A program made the position numbers and the translations under genes. A DNA stretch of 64,000 bases from Erythroxylum novogranatense (lineage: Eukaryota; Streptophyta; Magnoliopsida; Malpighiales; Erythroxylaceae), in assembly GCA_029891385.1 (NCBI GenBank), contig CM057229.1, positions 124,001 through 188,000 on the forward strand. Direction: 5' to 3'. Below the pieces are notes generated by a model, which had not been told where the DNA came from, did not search any database, and saw only the letters and a program-made list of their open reading frames with translations. This document shows, piece by piece, positions 1 through 11,083 of the stretch (the stretch's first letter is position 1; the number at the start of each line of letters is the position of its first letter).

Positions 1-67
1 AAACAGTTGATCTCATAAATAAAGACATAATTGGAAGCTGACATTTTCTTTTATTTGATACTTTCAG

Positions 68-2817
68 GATGTCTCAGCAAAAATAATGTCATTTTCTCAG
101 CATGGACCTAGGGCTGTTTGCATTCTGTCAGCAAATGGTGCCATATCAAATGTAACTCTTCGGCAACCCGCAACTTCTGGTGGAACAGTAACATATGAGG
201 TCTGTTGCTTTTCATCTGTTTTGTATTGATACAACTATAATCAAATGAAGATGCTTTTGGTCTGTGCTAATTTGACTGCAATAAAGAATTAGTGGAGACG
301 TGAATTGATACGATGGGGATAATTGATATCTTCCAACAAGTTTCTAAGTGGTGGAGTATGGTTAACACTGCAGATATTTATTGCAATAATGGCAGTTAGT
401 ATGGACACAATTGTGGCTATAGTTGCAACAACTGCAAAATATCGTAATCAATCTGATAACAACTTTAATATTGTAGTTGCAAACGCTATTTTCCATATCT
501 TAAGACATAGTTTGCAGATGCATGTGTTAGTTGTTGATTTAATGAAACAAATTGTTCACAAAAAAAAGTTTTGAACATAAAAGCCTTGTGTTTATGATGG
601 CAAGTTGTGTTCCTAAAATTAATGTTTCTTCATTTTTTCTATTCAGTGGCCTTGGTTCTGGGAAGCTTGTGTCTAGGACAATGATCCATATTGTCATGGG
701 ATTCATTTTGGTTATGTGGATATTTTGTAAGAAGTGCTCTTTCTGGTAGCAGCCATTCATGATAGATGTGTATGAATTGTCCTACTGTCCACTTTAAAAG
801 CTAAAAAACAATTTGATCCGATTCCAAATTTCTAGAGTCTGGTAACTTAATATCATTTTGAAAGGTTAAAGAAGACGTGAGTATTAAATAGGTTTCTGAC
901 TGGAGATTGCTTAAAAGTTGAAGAAGAAAGCAAACAAGTTGTATTGGAATTTTGGACTTTGAGAATTATGAGTTTTAGAAGGAAAGCAATGCTCCTTTGC
1001 ACGTAATTGTTTTTGGATGTTGAGATATCTGTGTGCTTCCTTTCAATTATGGTTTGAGATGCAACTTATTGACGTCTGCACCACTTTTCCTGAAACAGGG
1101 GAGATTTGAAATCCTGTCACTTTCTGGTTCGTTTATGCTGTCAGAAAATGCAGATCAAAGGACCAGAACGGGGGGCTTAAGTGTGTCATTGTCTGGTCCA
1201 GATGGCCGTGTGCTTGGTGGCTGCGTGGCTGGCCTTCTTACAGCTGCATCTCCAGTCCAGGTTAATGTCCAGATTTATATGCCAAACTAAGGGCCATCTC
1301 CAAATTTACTCATCTATGTTTCTTTTGGTTATATACTGCCGCTTGCACATCATTTCACAACTATTTCCTGTGAGCCATTGGGTGCAACTCGCAGTTGAAT
1401 TTTTTACTCAACTCTGTCCTTGCAAAAATTTCAAGACATTGATCATAGTTGAGACTTAACATGAAAGCTTCTAACTTGTCAATATTTTGGTTTTGAATTT
1501 AACTCAAAAACATTTGACTTTAATTGGTTTGAAACTAAACCTCAAGATCTGTCCTTTCAAGTAATAATCTTAAGACCATGAGGTATGAGAACGTGTATTC
1601 AATTACTATCCTGAGATTTTGACTGTTGTAACATAGTCATTCAAATTCCATACCACATTTAGAATCTAGAATATCTGGATATCAACTCCAAAACGCATAA
1701 AAATGTGTACCCTCATTGCACGAGATCTTAGTGTGGCATATTAACTTCTTGTCTTTCATGGTTATATGCTCTATAATCATCGAGGATTTAGCTTGATGGT
1801 AGGGAGGTAGGAATACCTTCTCGTAGACAAGGTTTCAATCCTGGTAGGTGTAAGGAGTGAGATTCGAGAATTGACACTTGTATATTTCAATTGGAGTTTG
1901 TCAGAATATCTCGTCAACTCATATTAGGATATTATTGCATACCTTTTAGGTGTAGTAAGTGCTGTTCTTTTTCCTTATGAAAGTGCTATCTTGTGCATAG
2001 ATATGTTCAATTGTTTAGCCCAGGCTCATGGAATTGTTGACCTTGTAGCAGTTGCATAAAAAATAGCAAAAATTTCTTGCAAATCATGATTAGAGATTTT
2101 CTTATCAGGGTTCAATATTCTATTAATTTATATAGAAAAATTTATAGAAATAATTGATAATCATATGGGGTTAGGATCGACTTAAACCGACCCATTATGC
2201 ATATGATTCAGCATGCCAACTATTAAACAACTTATAAGGAACACAAGATAGCCAATAAAAAATATCATCAAATCCCCCGCTCCATCCAATCTCTCATTGA
2301 GTCAAGGCCCGCCGTGAGCCTTCTAATCCCAACTTTGACCTTTGACAATGTTGAAAGAACCTGAATCTCTAATTCTTGCTCTCCCTCAAGGTTACTGATA
2401 TTGTATTCCTAGCTCTTTAATTATCAAAATTTTCAACTAGCAATGGCATGGATCCTGATAGTACCTAGATACTTGCATAATCAACTTTCATCTTTCTGCA
2501 AAATGATTTCTGGTTATCAAAGCTAATGGTCTTCAACCGTCTTTCCATTGCAGGTGGTTGTTGGGAGTTTCATTGCAGATGGTCGAAAGGAATCAAAGTC
2601 TGCAAACCAAGTAGAGCCTTTACCCGCAATAACAGGAGTTCCTGCAGTTGGTGGATTGACAGGAGCAAGCAGCCCACCATCGCGTGGGACACTCAGTGAA
2701 TCCTCGGGTGGTCCTGGAAGCCCCCTTAACCAGAGTACCGGAACCGGAACTGGAATTGGAACTGGAGCCTGCTTGAACAGTTTTCCGCATGGCATGTCTG
2801 GCATGCCATGGAAGTAA
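68..2817 (+). CDS. AHL: AT-hook motif nuclear-localized (AHL) protein, 3' part only
   Basis: The last three coding exons of an AHL gene lie at 68-199, 1099-1260 and 2554-2817; the 5' part with the AT-hooks is off the left edge. All joins are in phase 0 with GT-AG introns. The exons encode most of the PPC/DUF296 domain, which drives trimerisation and partner binding: 'RAVCILSANGAISNVTLRQP', then 'GRFEILSLSGSF' and 'GLSVSLSGPDGRVLGG', then 'VVVGSF'. A low-complexity tail follows with the 'SPPSRGTLSESSGGPGSPLN' motif known from AHL1/AHL3-like members. AHL proteins bind AT-rich DNA in the nucleus and modulate transcription and chromatin. The intron between the last two exons is long (1261-2553). 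The subclass is inferred from the tail. The family call is firm; the exact paralogue is not. Confidence 0.93.
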
Positions 2818-4835
2818 AACTGCTTATAACTAGGGGCTGACTGATTTGTGTTGACTTAGAGTTTGTGTTATTAGTTGGTTAGGTCTGGAAAGTAGTTTCC
2901 TTTCCAATTTTTCTTTAGGTTTTCGGTAACATGGACTACAGGTTGCTTTCCAGCTTGATGCTGTTACTTGCTGAAAGAGTATCAATCAGGTAGTGAAAAG
3001 TGGTCTTAAATATTTGTGTAGTTAGAGAAAAGCCGATAATTGTGTTTGAGTCGTAGGATGAGATGATTAGCTTATGAATATGGTTTCTTTTTTATCGTAG
3101 TTTTTTGTGGTTGTTGTCAGGGTTAGCAAGGTTTGTTGGACTAAAATATTTTTTATTTTTGAAATTTAAAAATATGTTTAATTAGAGTTTTAAATTTGAC
3201 AGGGTTTGAGTTGGAAATCTCAAATCTAATCTGATTGAATTTTGGATCTATCTTAAAATTTTTATCACTGGTTGCTGTATCTTTAATTGAAGATGTTTGC
3301 TTTTATGTTGGCAATTCTATTTTTACTTAAATCGTCGGTATGTCTTGTTCTTCATTTGTTAGAATCACAGCGATTGTACGTTTTGTGTTTTTTGGAAACT
3401 ACATAATAGATTACAAAATTAGTCTGGAGAAGCAGATTTTCGATAGATCCTCTAAAAGATACGTCGGCACCCTATAGGTGCATTAGCAAAAAAGGTCATG
3501 CCGACATTCAAATGTACTGTATGTGTAGTAAGTTAGTCTGTACATATATTACTTACTCGATATGATGATGAATAACAGACCAACCAATTTTGCGTGAAGA
3601 GTTCGTGAACATATGTGACAAAGTATATATGATTGTACTGGATGGAAGGAAAAATGTAGTTCCCATCCCCAGGGGATAGGGACCTGAACTTAACTTAACA
3701 ATATATAATTTGTATTTTTCTCGTGAGATTTTAAATTAAATGGCCAAATTATTCTTTTTTTTTTTCTGAAAAATAATTTTATTCATATTTCAGCTTTAAT
3801 TTAATCAAATATAATTAATAAGATAATTCTGAATTAAAAAATAAATTAGATTTAAATTAAATTAATTTTGAGTTCTCTGAACTGGACTTGGATTAATACG
3901 TCGTCTCTCAAAATTTATGGCTTTCTGTTGCGGCTGGGCGCTTCGCAGTCGCCAATTACTGCGATTGCGGAACTCCTCCTCTCTCTCACATACACACACG
4001 GCAAGAGAACTGTGAATCCCAGTTCTTCAATCTATCTCAAAGATACTGATCGTGCTTACTCCATTTCAGGTATGCTTATGTTATTTGGTTCTAATAGGTT
4101 TCAAAGTCCTCTCCTTCCCTTGTTTTTCTTCTTCCCCTCTATGTTTTGCGCTTCAATTTGAAGACTTTTGCAACTCAGTTTTGTTGAACCAAAGGGAATC
4201 TCTGTTTCCTCTACTATAAGCCCTTTCGCTATTTACAAGGCACAATAGAAAGATTTGTGTGTAGATCCTTCTACGCTTCTGTTCTTTTAGGGAAACAATG
4301 TGGAGCTGAATCACGGAGAATGCAGGTTGACTTGATCCCTATCTATCATCCTCAACCCTCTGCTCTGCTCCGAACTAACATCTCGACTAGTCGCTTCTTC
4401 TTTATAATGTGCTTTGACTTTAAATGGTTAAAGACTTTTGATTGAATGCGACTAATAGCTTCAAACTGAAATTCAAGTTTATTGCTTTTATATTTATGCT
4501 TTCCAATTCCTTACCTACTAGTTATTTTGTTCTTCTTCTTCTTCTTCTGATCGTGGGACAGGGAGTGAGATGCTTCAGAAATGTTCAAGTTTTGTCTCGT
4601 GTGGTCCTAGAATGAATTCCTAATATCTTTGTTATCTATGCCAAGCTGTCGCTCTCTATTTGCAATTGTTTAGCTTTTCCTTGATTTGTATGATTACGCT
4701 TGGCATAATCGCATATTTATTGCATTTTGTTCATAATCACATATTTATTGCTGCAAACTGACGATTACTGTGCTAATTGCTGTAAATCTACTAGGTTGTT
4801 TGAAAGCCAAGTGTTAAAGTAGTCCAGCTTGGTAA
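2818..4835 (+). other. AHL 3' UTR, intergenic spacer, and 5' leader of the alpha-crystallin gene
   Basis: 2818 to about 3050 is the likely AHL 3' UTR. About 3100-3880 is AT-rich with no coding signal. From about 3890 there is probable 5' leader of the next gene: a transcribed-looking GC-richer stretch ends at a donor (TTTCAG|GTATGC near 4070), and a good acceptor (CTACTAG|GTTG near 4793) precedes the start codon, suggesting a leader intron. Short ORFs in this leader show no family resemblance. A CTT microsatellite sits near 4530-4549. Confidence 0.45.
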
Positions 4836-5485
4836 ATGGATGTTGGATCGAAACTGAAGCCATCAGTGGTATTGACCGGAACTGCAAGTGAAGGGACGGC
4901 TGGACCACCAATTGGGCTCGTTGACACTGGTATCAGTAAAGATGCCTACCTTTTCAGAATTGCACTGCCTGGAATCCGTCGAAATGAAAGTAAGTTAGCT
5001 ACCTCCAATTTTGGAATATGTCGAGCAACATGTGCCAAGCGGATGAAACAAGCCCATCACGCAAACCTTTAAAGGATTCCTAAAAGTACAATTTATAAGT
5101 TCTAATGCCGAAACCTTACAACTGGAACTGTTTCTGTTGCATCAACGGAAGTACATGTTCTTCTGGCATTACACTTGCAAAGTTTTGACGACTGCATTTT
5201 CTTGTCTTTGCAGGTAAACTAAGTTGTGATGTCAAAGTTGATGGAACTGTGAATATAAAAGGGCAGGTGGTACATGATGGGGGAATCCTGAAAAACTCAT
5301 CCCGTGAATTCCAGATGAAAGTGCAGCAACTTTGCCCACCTGGACCCTTTTCCATTTCTTTCAAATTGCCTGGACCAGTTGACCCTCGACTTTTCTTTGC
5401 CCAATTCCGGGACGATGGTATCCTGGAAGCGGTGGTTTATAAGAGTAAGTTGCCCACAGTAGATGGAAACTTACCACCTTCCTGA
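4836..5485 (+). CDS. Short alpha-crystallin domain (HSP20-like) protein, IDM2/IDM3-related
   Basis: Two exons, 4836-4989 and 5214-5485, joined through a split AGT codon, give 141 residues. The start ATG is directly preceded by an in-frame TAA, so it is the first possible start in this exon. After a short N-terminus come 'PPIGLVDTGISKDAYLFRIA' and 'LPGIRR', then 'QLCPPGPFSISFKLPGPVDP' and a C-terminal beta-strand 'GILEAVVYK'. This layout matches plant alpha-crystallin-domain proteins of the INCREASED DNA METHYLATION 2/3 and 22.3-kDa ACD group. In Arabidopsis, IDM2 and IDM3 work with the histone acetyltransferase IDM1 in active DNA demethylation. The protein is far shorter than IDM2/IDM3 and holds only the ACD, so a demethylation role here is inference. 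Classical small heat-shock features (the C-terminal IXI motif) are not evident. The 3' UTR probably runs to about 5690. Confidence 0.82.
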
Positions 5486-6177
5486 GGTTTCTTCGAGAAC
5501 CTAATGGCTTCCCACTAGAGGGGCTACATTGATGAACACAGACAGTAGTTGCTGTGGTGGTGTAAAACGATTTTCTAACTGTTTTTTTTTATGGAGCAAA
5601 TTTGCTCTTGTATGTTCTATCATTATAAATCCTGCTTTATCTTTTTTCTTTTGTCTTAGATTATTCCGATCGTTCTTCGATTCTTGCAAGTATTGAGCAC
5701 CTCAATGTTAAGAATCTTTTCTGAAAAACACCTTCGCTAGTCATTACTCTTGAATTTTGTTTCTCCTACCAAAAGACTGAAGAAAACAAGTAAACATGCA
5801 AGTAGAGCAAACTGTTCTTCTTTGTTTGTTCATTTCAGGAGTAAAATTTGTGCTTCTCTGTATCCTAGTGGGTTAGGTAACTTGCCTAGTCACAAATTTA
5901 TGGCAGATCACTTCTTTATATTCTCATCAATTACATGAAACACTTCTGCTTGCAAGTACGATTCATGGGATAATCCATTTTCAAGAAGACTATTTACCAA
6001 TACTATAAAGAAAGAATCTGCTCGAGATGTTTATAAATGTGAGATGACAACCTTTTGTTATACTTTGTCTTTAAATTTTAAAAAAGATCAGAATTTTATT
6101 ACAAGACATTAAGTCCGTTTGGAAATACAACAGAAAAAACCAGACATTTGTCAAAGAGAAGAGAGAGGCGACTGAAA

Positions 6178-7500
6178 TCACTTAGTTTTAGTTGGGAAAG
6201 AAGCCATTTTGTTGATTCCACATAGACCTTCAGGCTTGCCAGTGTTCCTCTTCATCCTGACGTAACCCTTTTCTCCCCACTTGGGTCCCCAGGAATTCTT
6301 AACAATGATGTAATCTAAACCCTTGGTTGATCCGTATCCAATGGCTGCCACTCCATGATTTAACATAGTCCCACAGTGACCATCAAAAACACCCTGCAAC
6401 AACATGACAGTTTAGTGTTATGTTGCTCATTGCCAAAAAATTTTAAGTGCTGTAACTACATCTATGACTTACCCCACTATAGAACTGGAAGTCTCTTCCA
6501 GAAGCCTCAATAGCTACGCTGAGAGGCTGATTGGCAAGTGCCTGCAACAGGCTTTGTTCATTGTTCTGAGGCACATCATGGTATCCACTAATGGTTACTA
6601 CATCAGATTCTTCCTGAAAAGAAGTATCAAAAAGACATGCAGGTTTGTTCACGTCATGTTTTAACTAAACCGAAACTCAGTAACACCAACTATTTAGTCT
6701 TTTACCTTTCTCATTTCGCAAGTGCCCTCCTCCATGATATATGGATAATCCTCTTCCTTATGAAGTCCGCCATTGGAGACAATGAAAGCAAAAGCGTAAT
6801 CCATAAGTCCTCCATTGCAGCCATTGTTGTAGGTAGTGTCACAGTCGACCAACTCTTGCTCAGATAGTGATGTTAAGTTTCCAGTTACAATCTCATTTAT
6901 GCCCTCGACTGCTGCCACTGTCGAAAATGCCCAGCAACTACCTGTACATATATTCTTGCACTTAGTTGTTGCCACTTTTCAACAGAAAGATTTCACGGAA
7001 GGAAGAGAGCTTTGTGTACATATAGGAACTTGATTACCGCATGATCCTTGGTTTTTGACAGGAGTAACTGCGCCCTTCTGTCTCCAATCCACTGACTTTG
7101 GAATATCCATGGCATCTTTGTAAGCGAACTGCTCAGGGCACTCCTTTCTTTTAGACAAGTCAACCTTCAATCCCAGGTATGTCTTCTTGAACTCTTCGTG
7201 GCTCAAATCTGCAAACTCGTTCAGGCCAAGCCAATAGTTGGTCACCTTCTTGTTAGTCTCGTCAATGTGGAAAAGATTATCCTTGAAAATCTCAAACCTA
7301 TGCAACTTCTCTTCGATGCTCTTATAAAATTTCCCGTGTTTTTCCATCCAAGATTCGAACAGATCGATGAGCCTGTCCGTGGATTTCAAATCATCTGGGG
7401 TGTACCCCACGATTGAGAAATCACGAGCCATAGCAGAATTGGCAAAGTTAAACACAGAGAAAGCAATGAGGAAGAGCATTGAAAAGGAGGAAGGTGCCAT
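6178..7500 (-). CDS. XCP1: Xylem cysteine protease, papain family (XCP1-like)
   Basis: Four exons on the minus strand, 7500-7038, 6941-6706, 6613-6473 and 6393-6178, give 351 residues, close to Arabidopsis XCP1 (about 355). A hydrophobic signal peptide occupies about residues 1-25, followed by '[14 protein letters not shown]', typical of XCP proteins. The I29 propeptide carries the ERFNIN-type segment '[10 protein letters not shown]' and '[13 protein letters not shown]'. The mature enzyme begins near 'PKSVDWR'. The catalytic set is complete: Q151 and C157 in 'NQGSCGSCWAFS' (split across the first intron), H293 in '[10 protein letters not shown]' and N313 in 'KNSWGPKWG'. The granulin domain of RD21-type proteases is absent, as expected. 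XCP1 enzymes are vacuolar proteases that digest cell contents during tracheary-element death. There is no break in the frame, so the gene looks functional. It is tail-to-tail with the ACD gene. Confidence 0.95.
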
Positions 7501-7570
7501 TTCTTTTTCTATATAGAATGAAAGAATTATGAAGTAGGGAGGATGGAAATAAAGGGTGGGAGAAATTGGG

Positions 7571-7579
7571 TTTATATAG
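7571..7579 (-). promoter_or_regulatory. TATA box of the XCP1-like gene
   Basis: CTATATAAA on the minus strand, 71-79 bases upstream of the XCP1 ATG, is well placed for a short 5' UTR. It is the only strong TATA match in the proximal promoter. Confidence 0.6.
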
Positions 7580-8027
7580 TTTGTGATTCAGATATTACTT
7601 TAACGTAAAGTTGGATTGTGCTGTTTCTCCTGAATACTACACTGTCTCTTCAAGCATGGTTTTTCACAATCAGCTTTGAGTCTAAGCATTCATATCCTTA
7701 GAAGTCCTCATGATATGGTTGATAAAACGTAATATAACGAAATATGCCGTGACCCTGAATGTTCCCTCCCCTCTGGTTTCTAGTTTCTACTGTGACGATA
7801 GATAAAATGATCCAATCCAAAACACAGGATACAGATACAGGCCTCTGATGTTATGACGAGCAATTCATCTGTTCTGTTGTTATCTTTTACTTGGGTGAGT
7901 TCTTCGAGTCATCACCTGATCATAAATCTCTGCAATTCATCAAGTACATAGATAGACCCCCTGTAAACCTCTAGATACCCTCTTCCAATTCTTTTTAAAG
8001 CGCTTGCCTTTCCTCACCAAGTTAAAA

Positions 8028-8760
8028 TGTTGACAATGGAAGACCTTCTTCCTGAACTAGCAGGTGAAAACACAGAGACGGGTTTGCCTCCTGGTTTCGA
8101 TTAAACCCTACAGATGAAGAGCTCATAACATTTTACCTAGACTGTAACATTTTCTGTGGGAGTTTTCATGGGGTGAAAATAGCTACAACTGATTGATTGA
8201 AAATGGTTACAGAACAACATGTAATATTAAATGTTTACGATGCAGGAGGGATAGGTCATTATTTCACAAGCATGGAGAGAAGAAAACTGTATTTCTTCAA
8301 GGGAAAAGCACTTTCTTGGATTATCTGCTTCTTCACCATGCATGCAATTCCAAATATTACTTGCCTCCACTGCTTAAATTAGTAGACTGTCAATCTCATA
8401 CTCCATTAGAGAGCCTCCACAACCCTTTTCCGGCTCCTAATAACCATGAAAATGACCTCAAAACCATGGATGCGATTGTCAACAACAGCTCCCCAACATT
8501 GTCTCAACTTTCACCTGAAGATTGCTATTTGATGGAGCAATCGACTGCTATTTTGAAAGAGGCAAACTTTTATCATTTCCAAACCTGATCCCAACTTGGA
8601 CAAGATTCAGCCAAATTCATACCAATCTCCTTTTTCCTTTGAGATGGATTTTGATGTTTCGCACAACATATCAGCAGCGGTACTACTGTTGCAGACAACA
8701 AAGTTTACAAATGCTTTCAGGCTTTTTGACATTGTTAGATCAGCCTTTTAGGTGGTAATG
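8028..8760 (+). pseudogene. NAC transcription factor relic (CUC/NAM-like)
   Basis: From an ATG at 8028 the reading begins 'MLTMEDLLPELAGE' and reaches the NAC subdomain A signature 'GLPPGF', after which a small deletion at about 8100 breaks the frame. The next frame continues with a match to 'FNPTDEELITFYL'. A further stretch reads 'FCGSFHGVKIA', which parallels subdomain B (compare GTFCGVEIAEVDL). After that come only shards such as 'KLYFFKGK' and a tail segment 'NSKYYLPPLL' resembling the C-terminal region of CUC-type NAC proteins. Most of subdomains C-E is missing and several stops interrupt the frame. No protein can be made, so this is a truncated duplicate or retrocopy remnant. Which NAC clade it came from is an inference from the tail. 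Confidence 0.7.
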
Positions 8761-9885
8761 AAGAATCTGGGTCATAAGATGGTTAAATGTCTTAAGGACT
8801 ACTGATGCTCCCTACTTTGGATCATCTATATACGTACTGAGTCTATATAGACCAACTACGGCATGTTCGCCCTTCTGCTTATGTACTTTAAAGATTTACA
8901 AGAGCTTTAAGATTTAGAAGCTAAAATTGATGTGCAAAATATAAAGAAGAAGCAACAAAGCTGTAATTATTTCAATTAATGAAACATAAACTTAAAAAAA
9001 TAGAATCACAACAGAACAACACAAAAGGCCACGAGAAGCACTCTAAGGCCATGAATAGTTTTGCAAAGACGGATTCATTAATTAGAAACTGTTCACTGCT
9101 GAAGATCTCCATGAAGAACGTTTCAAAACTCAAATTTCTCCAAAACAAAGTAACAATTCAATAACAAAAGCCTGCTAACAAGAGAATCCAACATTTTATT
9201 AGGATTCTACCAGAGGATTATTACATGCCCAAATAGAGTAGCCGAAACATTCACTTGCAGGCCAACCCTTGCATGGAAGATGCTCCTGTACCAAAACTAC
9301 AAACAAAAATTAGGCATATTTTGAGGCATTACTCTCAATTATAACACAGATAGTGAAGAAGTGTGCGATATAACTTGTGGAACAAATCTATCCTTTTTTC
9401 TTTAGATCAAGAAACTGTCAGAATGCATTATTGATCCTTTCTATAGGACTAAAACCATGAAAGGACATCAATTACCACTATCAGATAATTGTAGAACACA
9501 ATTAGTTGATAAAGGTTACAGTATTGTCCATATATAGTGAGTTGTCGCTGGCACAAACACGAACCCCGTCATCATCAACAAAGATGGCCTTGTATTGTAC
9601 AAGTAGACTTATCATATGAAAGGGAAACAGAGACAAGGAACCAAACAGTACCCAATTTCAAATTCCCAATACCAACAAGATCCAGTAATTAACGAAAAAT
9701 CAAGCATAAATCACATGAAATCCAATAATGAGCAAGTGAAAATGAAGACCAAAATCCATGATTTCAGAAATCCCGATCCGCCTTGTATAACCAACGAACA
9801 TGACACTGGTATTTCAACGTAAAAGACCCAACAATTTCAGAAGTAATAGTCCGCAAGAAAAGAAAAGGAACCTGAAGGAAGAATT
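8761..9885. other. AT-rich spacer; probable 3' UTR of the 48-aa gene
   Basis: No coding region is recognised. On the minus strand, TTCAG|GTTCC near 9870 (about 16 bases after the stop codon at 9886) and TACAG|GAGC near 9287 could bound a 3'-UTR intron of the small-protein gene, with a last non-coding exon ending near 9180. This is a splice-site reading only. Confidence 0.35.
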
Positions 9886-10032
9886 TTATTTGGAAGATTG
9901 ATGGTTTTTAGAAGAAGAAGCATAATCAGGTGGAGAGTAGACGAGAGCAGCCACCATAGCTCCCGGAAGCACACCGTACTTGGCCACAGCTGCCAGCTTC
10001 GTCACCAAGGCCTCTCCCTTCATCCACGCCAT
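9886..10032 (-). CDS. 48-aa small hydrophobic plant protein, function unknown
   Basis: A single short ORF of 48 codons starts 'MAWMKGEALVTKLAAVAKYG' and ends 'KNHQSSK'. It has a central apolar stretch ('VLPGAMVAALVY', about residues 21-32) and a Pro/Ser-rich polar tail, fitting a small single-pass or membrane-attached protein. I do not recognise a named family. Support for a real gene comes from codon-like composition, a promoter carrying two site II elements (TGGGCC at 10149-10154; AGCCCA at 10167-10172), and plausible splice sites just past the stop. Site II elements are common upstream of plant ribosomal, mitochondrial and other housekeeping genes, which hints at, but does not prove, an organelle-linked role. 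No hydrophobic signal peptide with a cleavage site is evident. Confidence 0.55.
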   Translation of the reverse strand: MAWMKGEALVTKLAAVAKYGVLPGAMVAALVYSPPDYASSSKNHQSSK

Positions 10033-10202
10033 TTTTCTCTTCTTCGCTCAGTTTCTCCTTCCACAACTCGATTCCGTTCGATCAAATCCTTTCGCAGAGT
10101 TAGGGCTTTGAAGTCCCATTTCACCGGGGGCAGAAGGATACAAATTGTTGGGCCTATTTTGCCCCCAGCCCAGCCAGAGTAATTGGATCTTGGTTCCTCA
10201 TT

Positions 10203-10203
<1 letters not shown>

Positions 10204-10237
<34 letters not shown>
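10204..10237. repeat. (AT)n microsatellite
   Basis: An uninterrupted TA/AT dinucleotide run of about 32 bases lies between the 48-aa gene's promoter and the LEA_6 gene's 3' end. It is likely polymorphic. Confidence 0.9.
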
Positions 10238-10239
<2 letters not shown>

Positions 10240-10367
10240 ATTTTTATTAAAAGTTGCAAGTAAAATGAATTTTATTACAATTTTTAACAAAAGTAAGTAA
10301 CACAATTAATTAAAAAGCATAATCTTAAGGTCCTCCATGGCATTAATGGAAGGAATTGTAACTGTAA

Positions 10368-10628
10368 TCAAGCGGTGTCTCCGGAAACGGTTTTGGCAGC
10401 GTCGCCGGAAAGTGTGGGACCTTCGGTGGCTCCACCACCTTGATCACGCTTGACTTGGAGGTGTCCCTGGGTGCCATAAGCATTGCTTTTGTAGTCCTCC
10501 AAATCCGTGTACTGTAAGTAAGGACTGGTCTCCAATGGCAGCCCACCTTCTCTGGATTCTGCTTCTGATTCCAATTCTTCATTCCTTCTTATACTCGCTT
10601 GCTCTTTGTTGCCTTGTTGCTGCTCCAT
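10368..10628 (-). CDS. LEA_6 / LEA18-type late embryogenesis abundant protein
   Basis: A single exon encodes 86 residues, strongly hydrophilic and without a signal peptide or membrane segment. The core 'LPLETSPYLQYTDLEDYK' followed by 'AYGTQGHLQ' is the diagnostic LEA_6 (PvLEA18) motif, and the C-terminal 'GGGATEGPTLSGDA' matches the usual 'GATDAPTLSG' ending. These are small, disordered hydrophilins that accumulate in drying seeds and water-stressed tissue and protect other proteins; they act in cytosol and nucleus. Length is normal for the family. The ATG follows a TA-rich TATA region at 10684-10700. The gene is divergently arranged with PMI1. Confidence 0.9.
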   Translation of the reverse strand: MEQQQGNKEQASIRRNEELESEAESREGGLPLETSPYLQYTDLEDYKSNAYGTQGHLQVKRDQGGGATEGPTLSGDAAKTVSGDTA

Positions 10629-11083
10629 TTCTAAATTCTATCTCTTTGAAGTGACGGTTATGGAGGTAGAAATAGATAGATAGTATATATATATATATAA
10701 TGACACTGCCTGCTTATTTCTCGCCTCAACCTAATGGAATTGTCTGGTCCCTCCTTGTTCTCAGGGACTTTTTGAGGAAGAACAAGTCTTGATGATGACG
10801 ACGACGATGACATATACATATATACATATATGTTTGTGTAATGAATGGGATCGGATCGGACCAGCTATCACTTTCATGACACGAACTTGTATTATCCTTC
10901 ACACATTTTCGGACACATATTTCATCACCACCATTAAATCATCACTCATGGCAATTTCTCCACCTCACACCATCTCCAGTTCTCACACTTTTGACTTTTC
11001 CTTATCTTCTTCGTTGCTTGGTTTGGGACTGCAACCAAACCAAACCAAACCCCAGGGTTATCACCACACCTTTCTCCATAACT
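10629..11083. promoter_or_regulatory. Divergent promoter between LEA_6 and PMI1
   Basis: 455 bases separate the two start codons. A (TA)n tract at 10684-10700 is placed as the TATA element of the LEA_6 gene. No ACGTG ABRE core was found by eye, which is unexpected for a LEA gene. An upstream in-frame ATG for PMI1 at 10991 would add 31 residues that do not resemble the family. Confidence 0.5.

Noticed and set aside
3868..4445. ORFs in the leader of the alpha-crystallin gene
   Set aside because: No conserved motif; Ser/Leu/Phe-rich composition fits 5' UTR and intron sequence.
10991..11083. Upstream in-frame start for PMI1 giving 31 extra residues
   Set aside because: The extra residues do not resemble the PMI1 family, whereas the sequence from 11084 matches its N-terminus directly.
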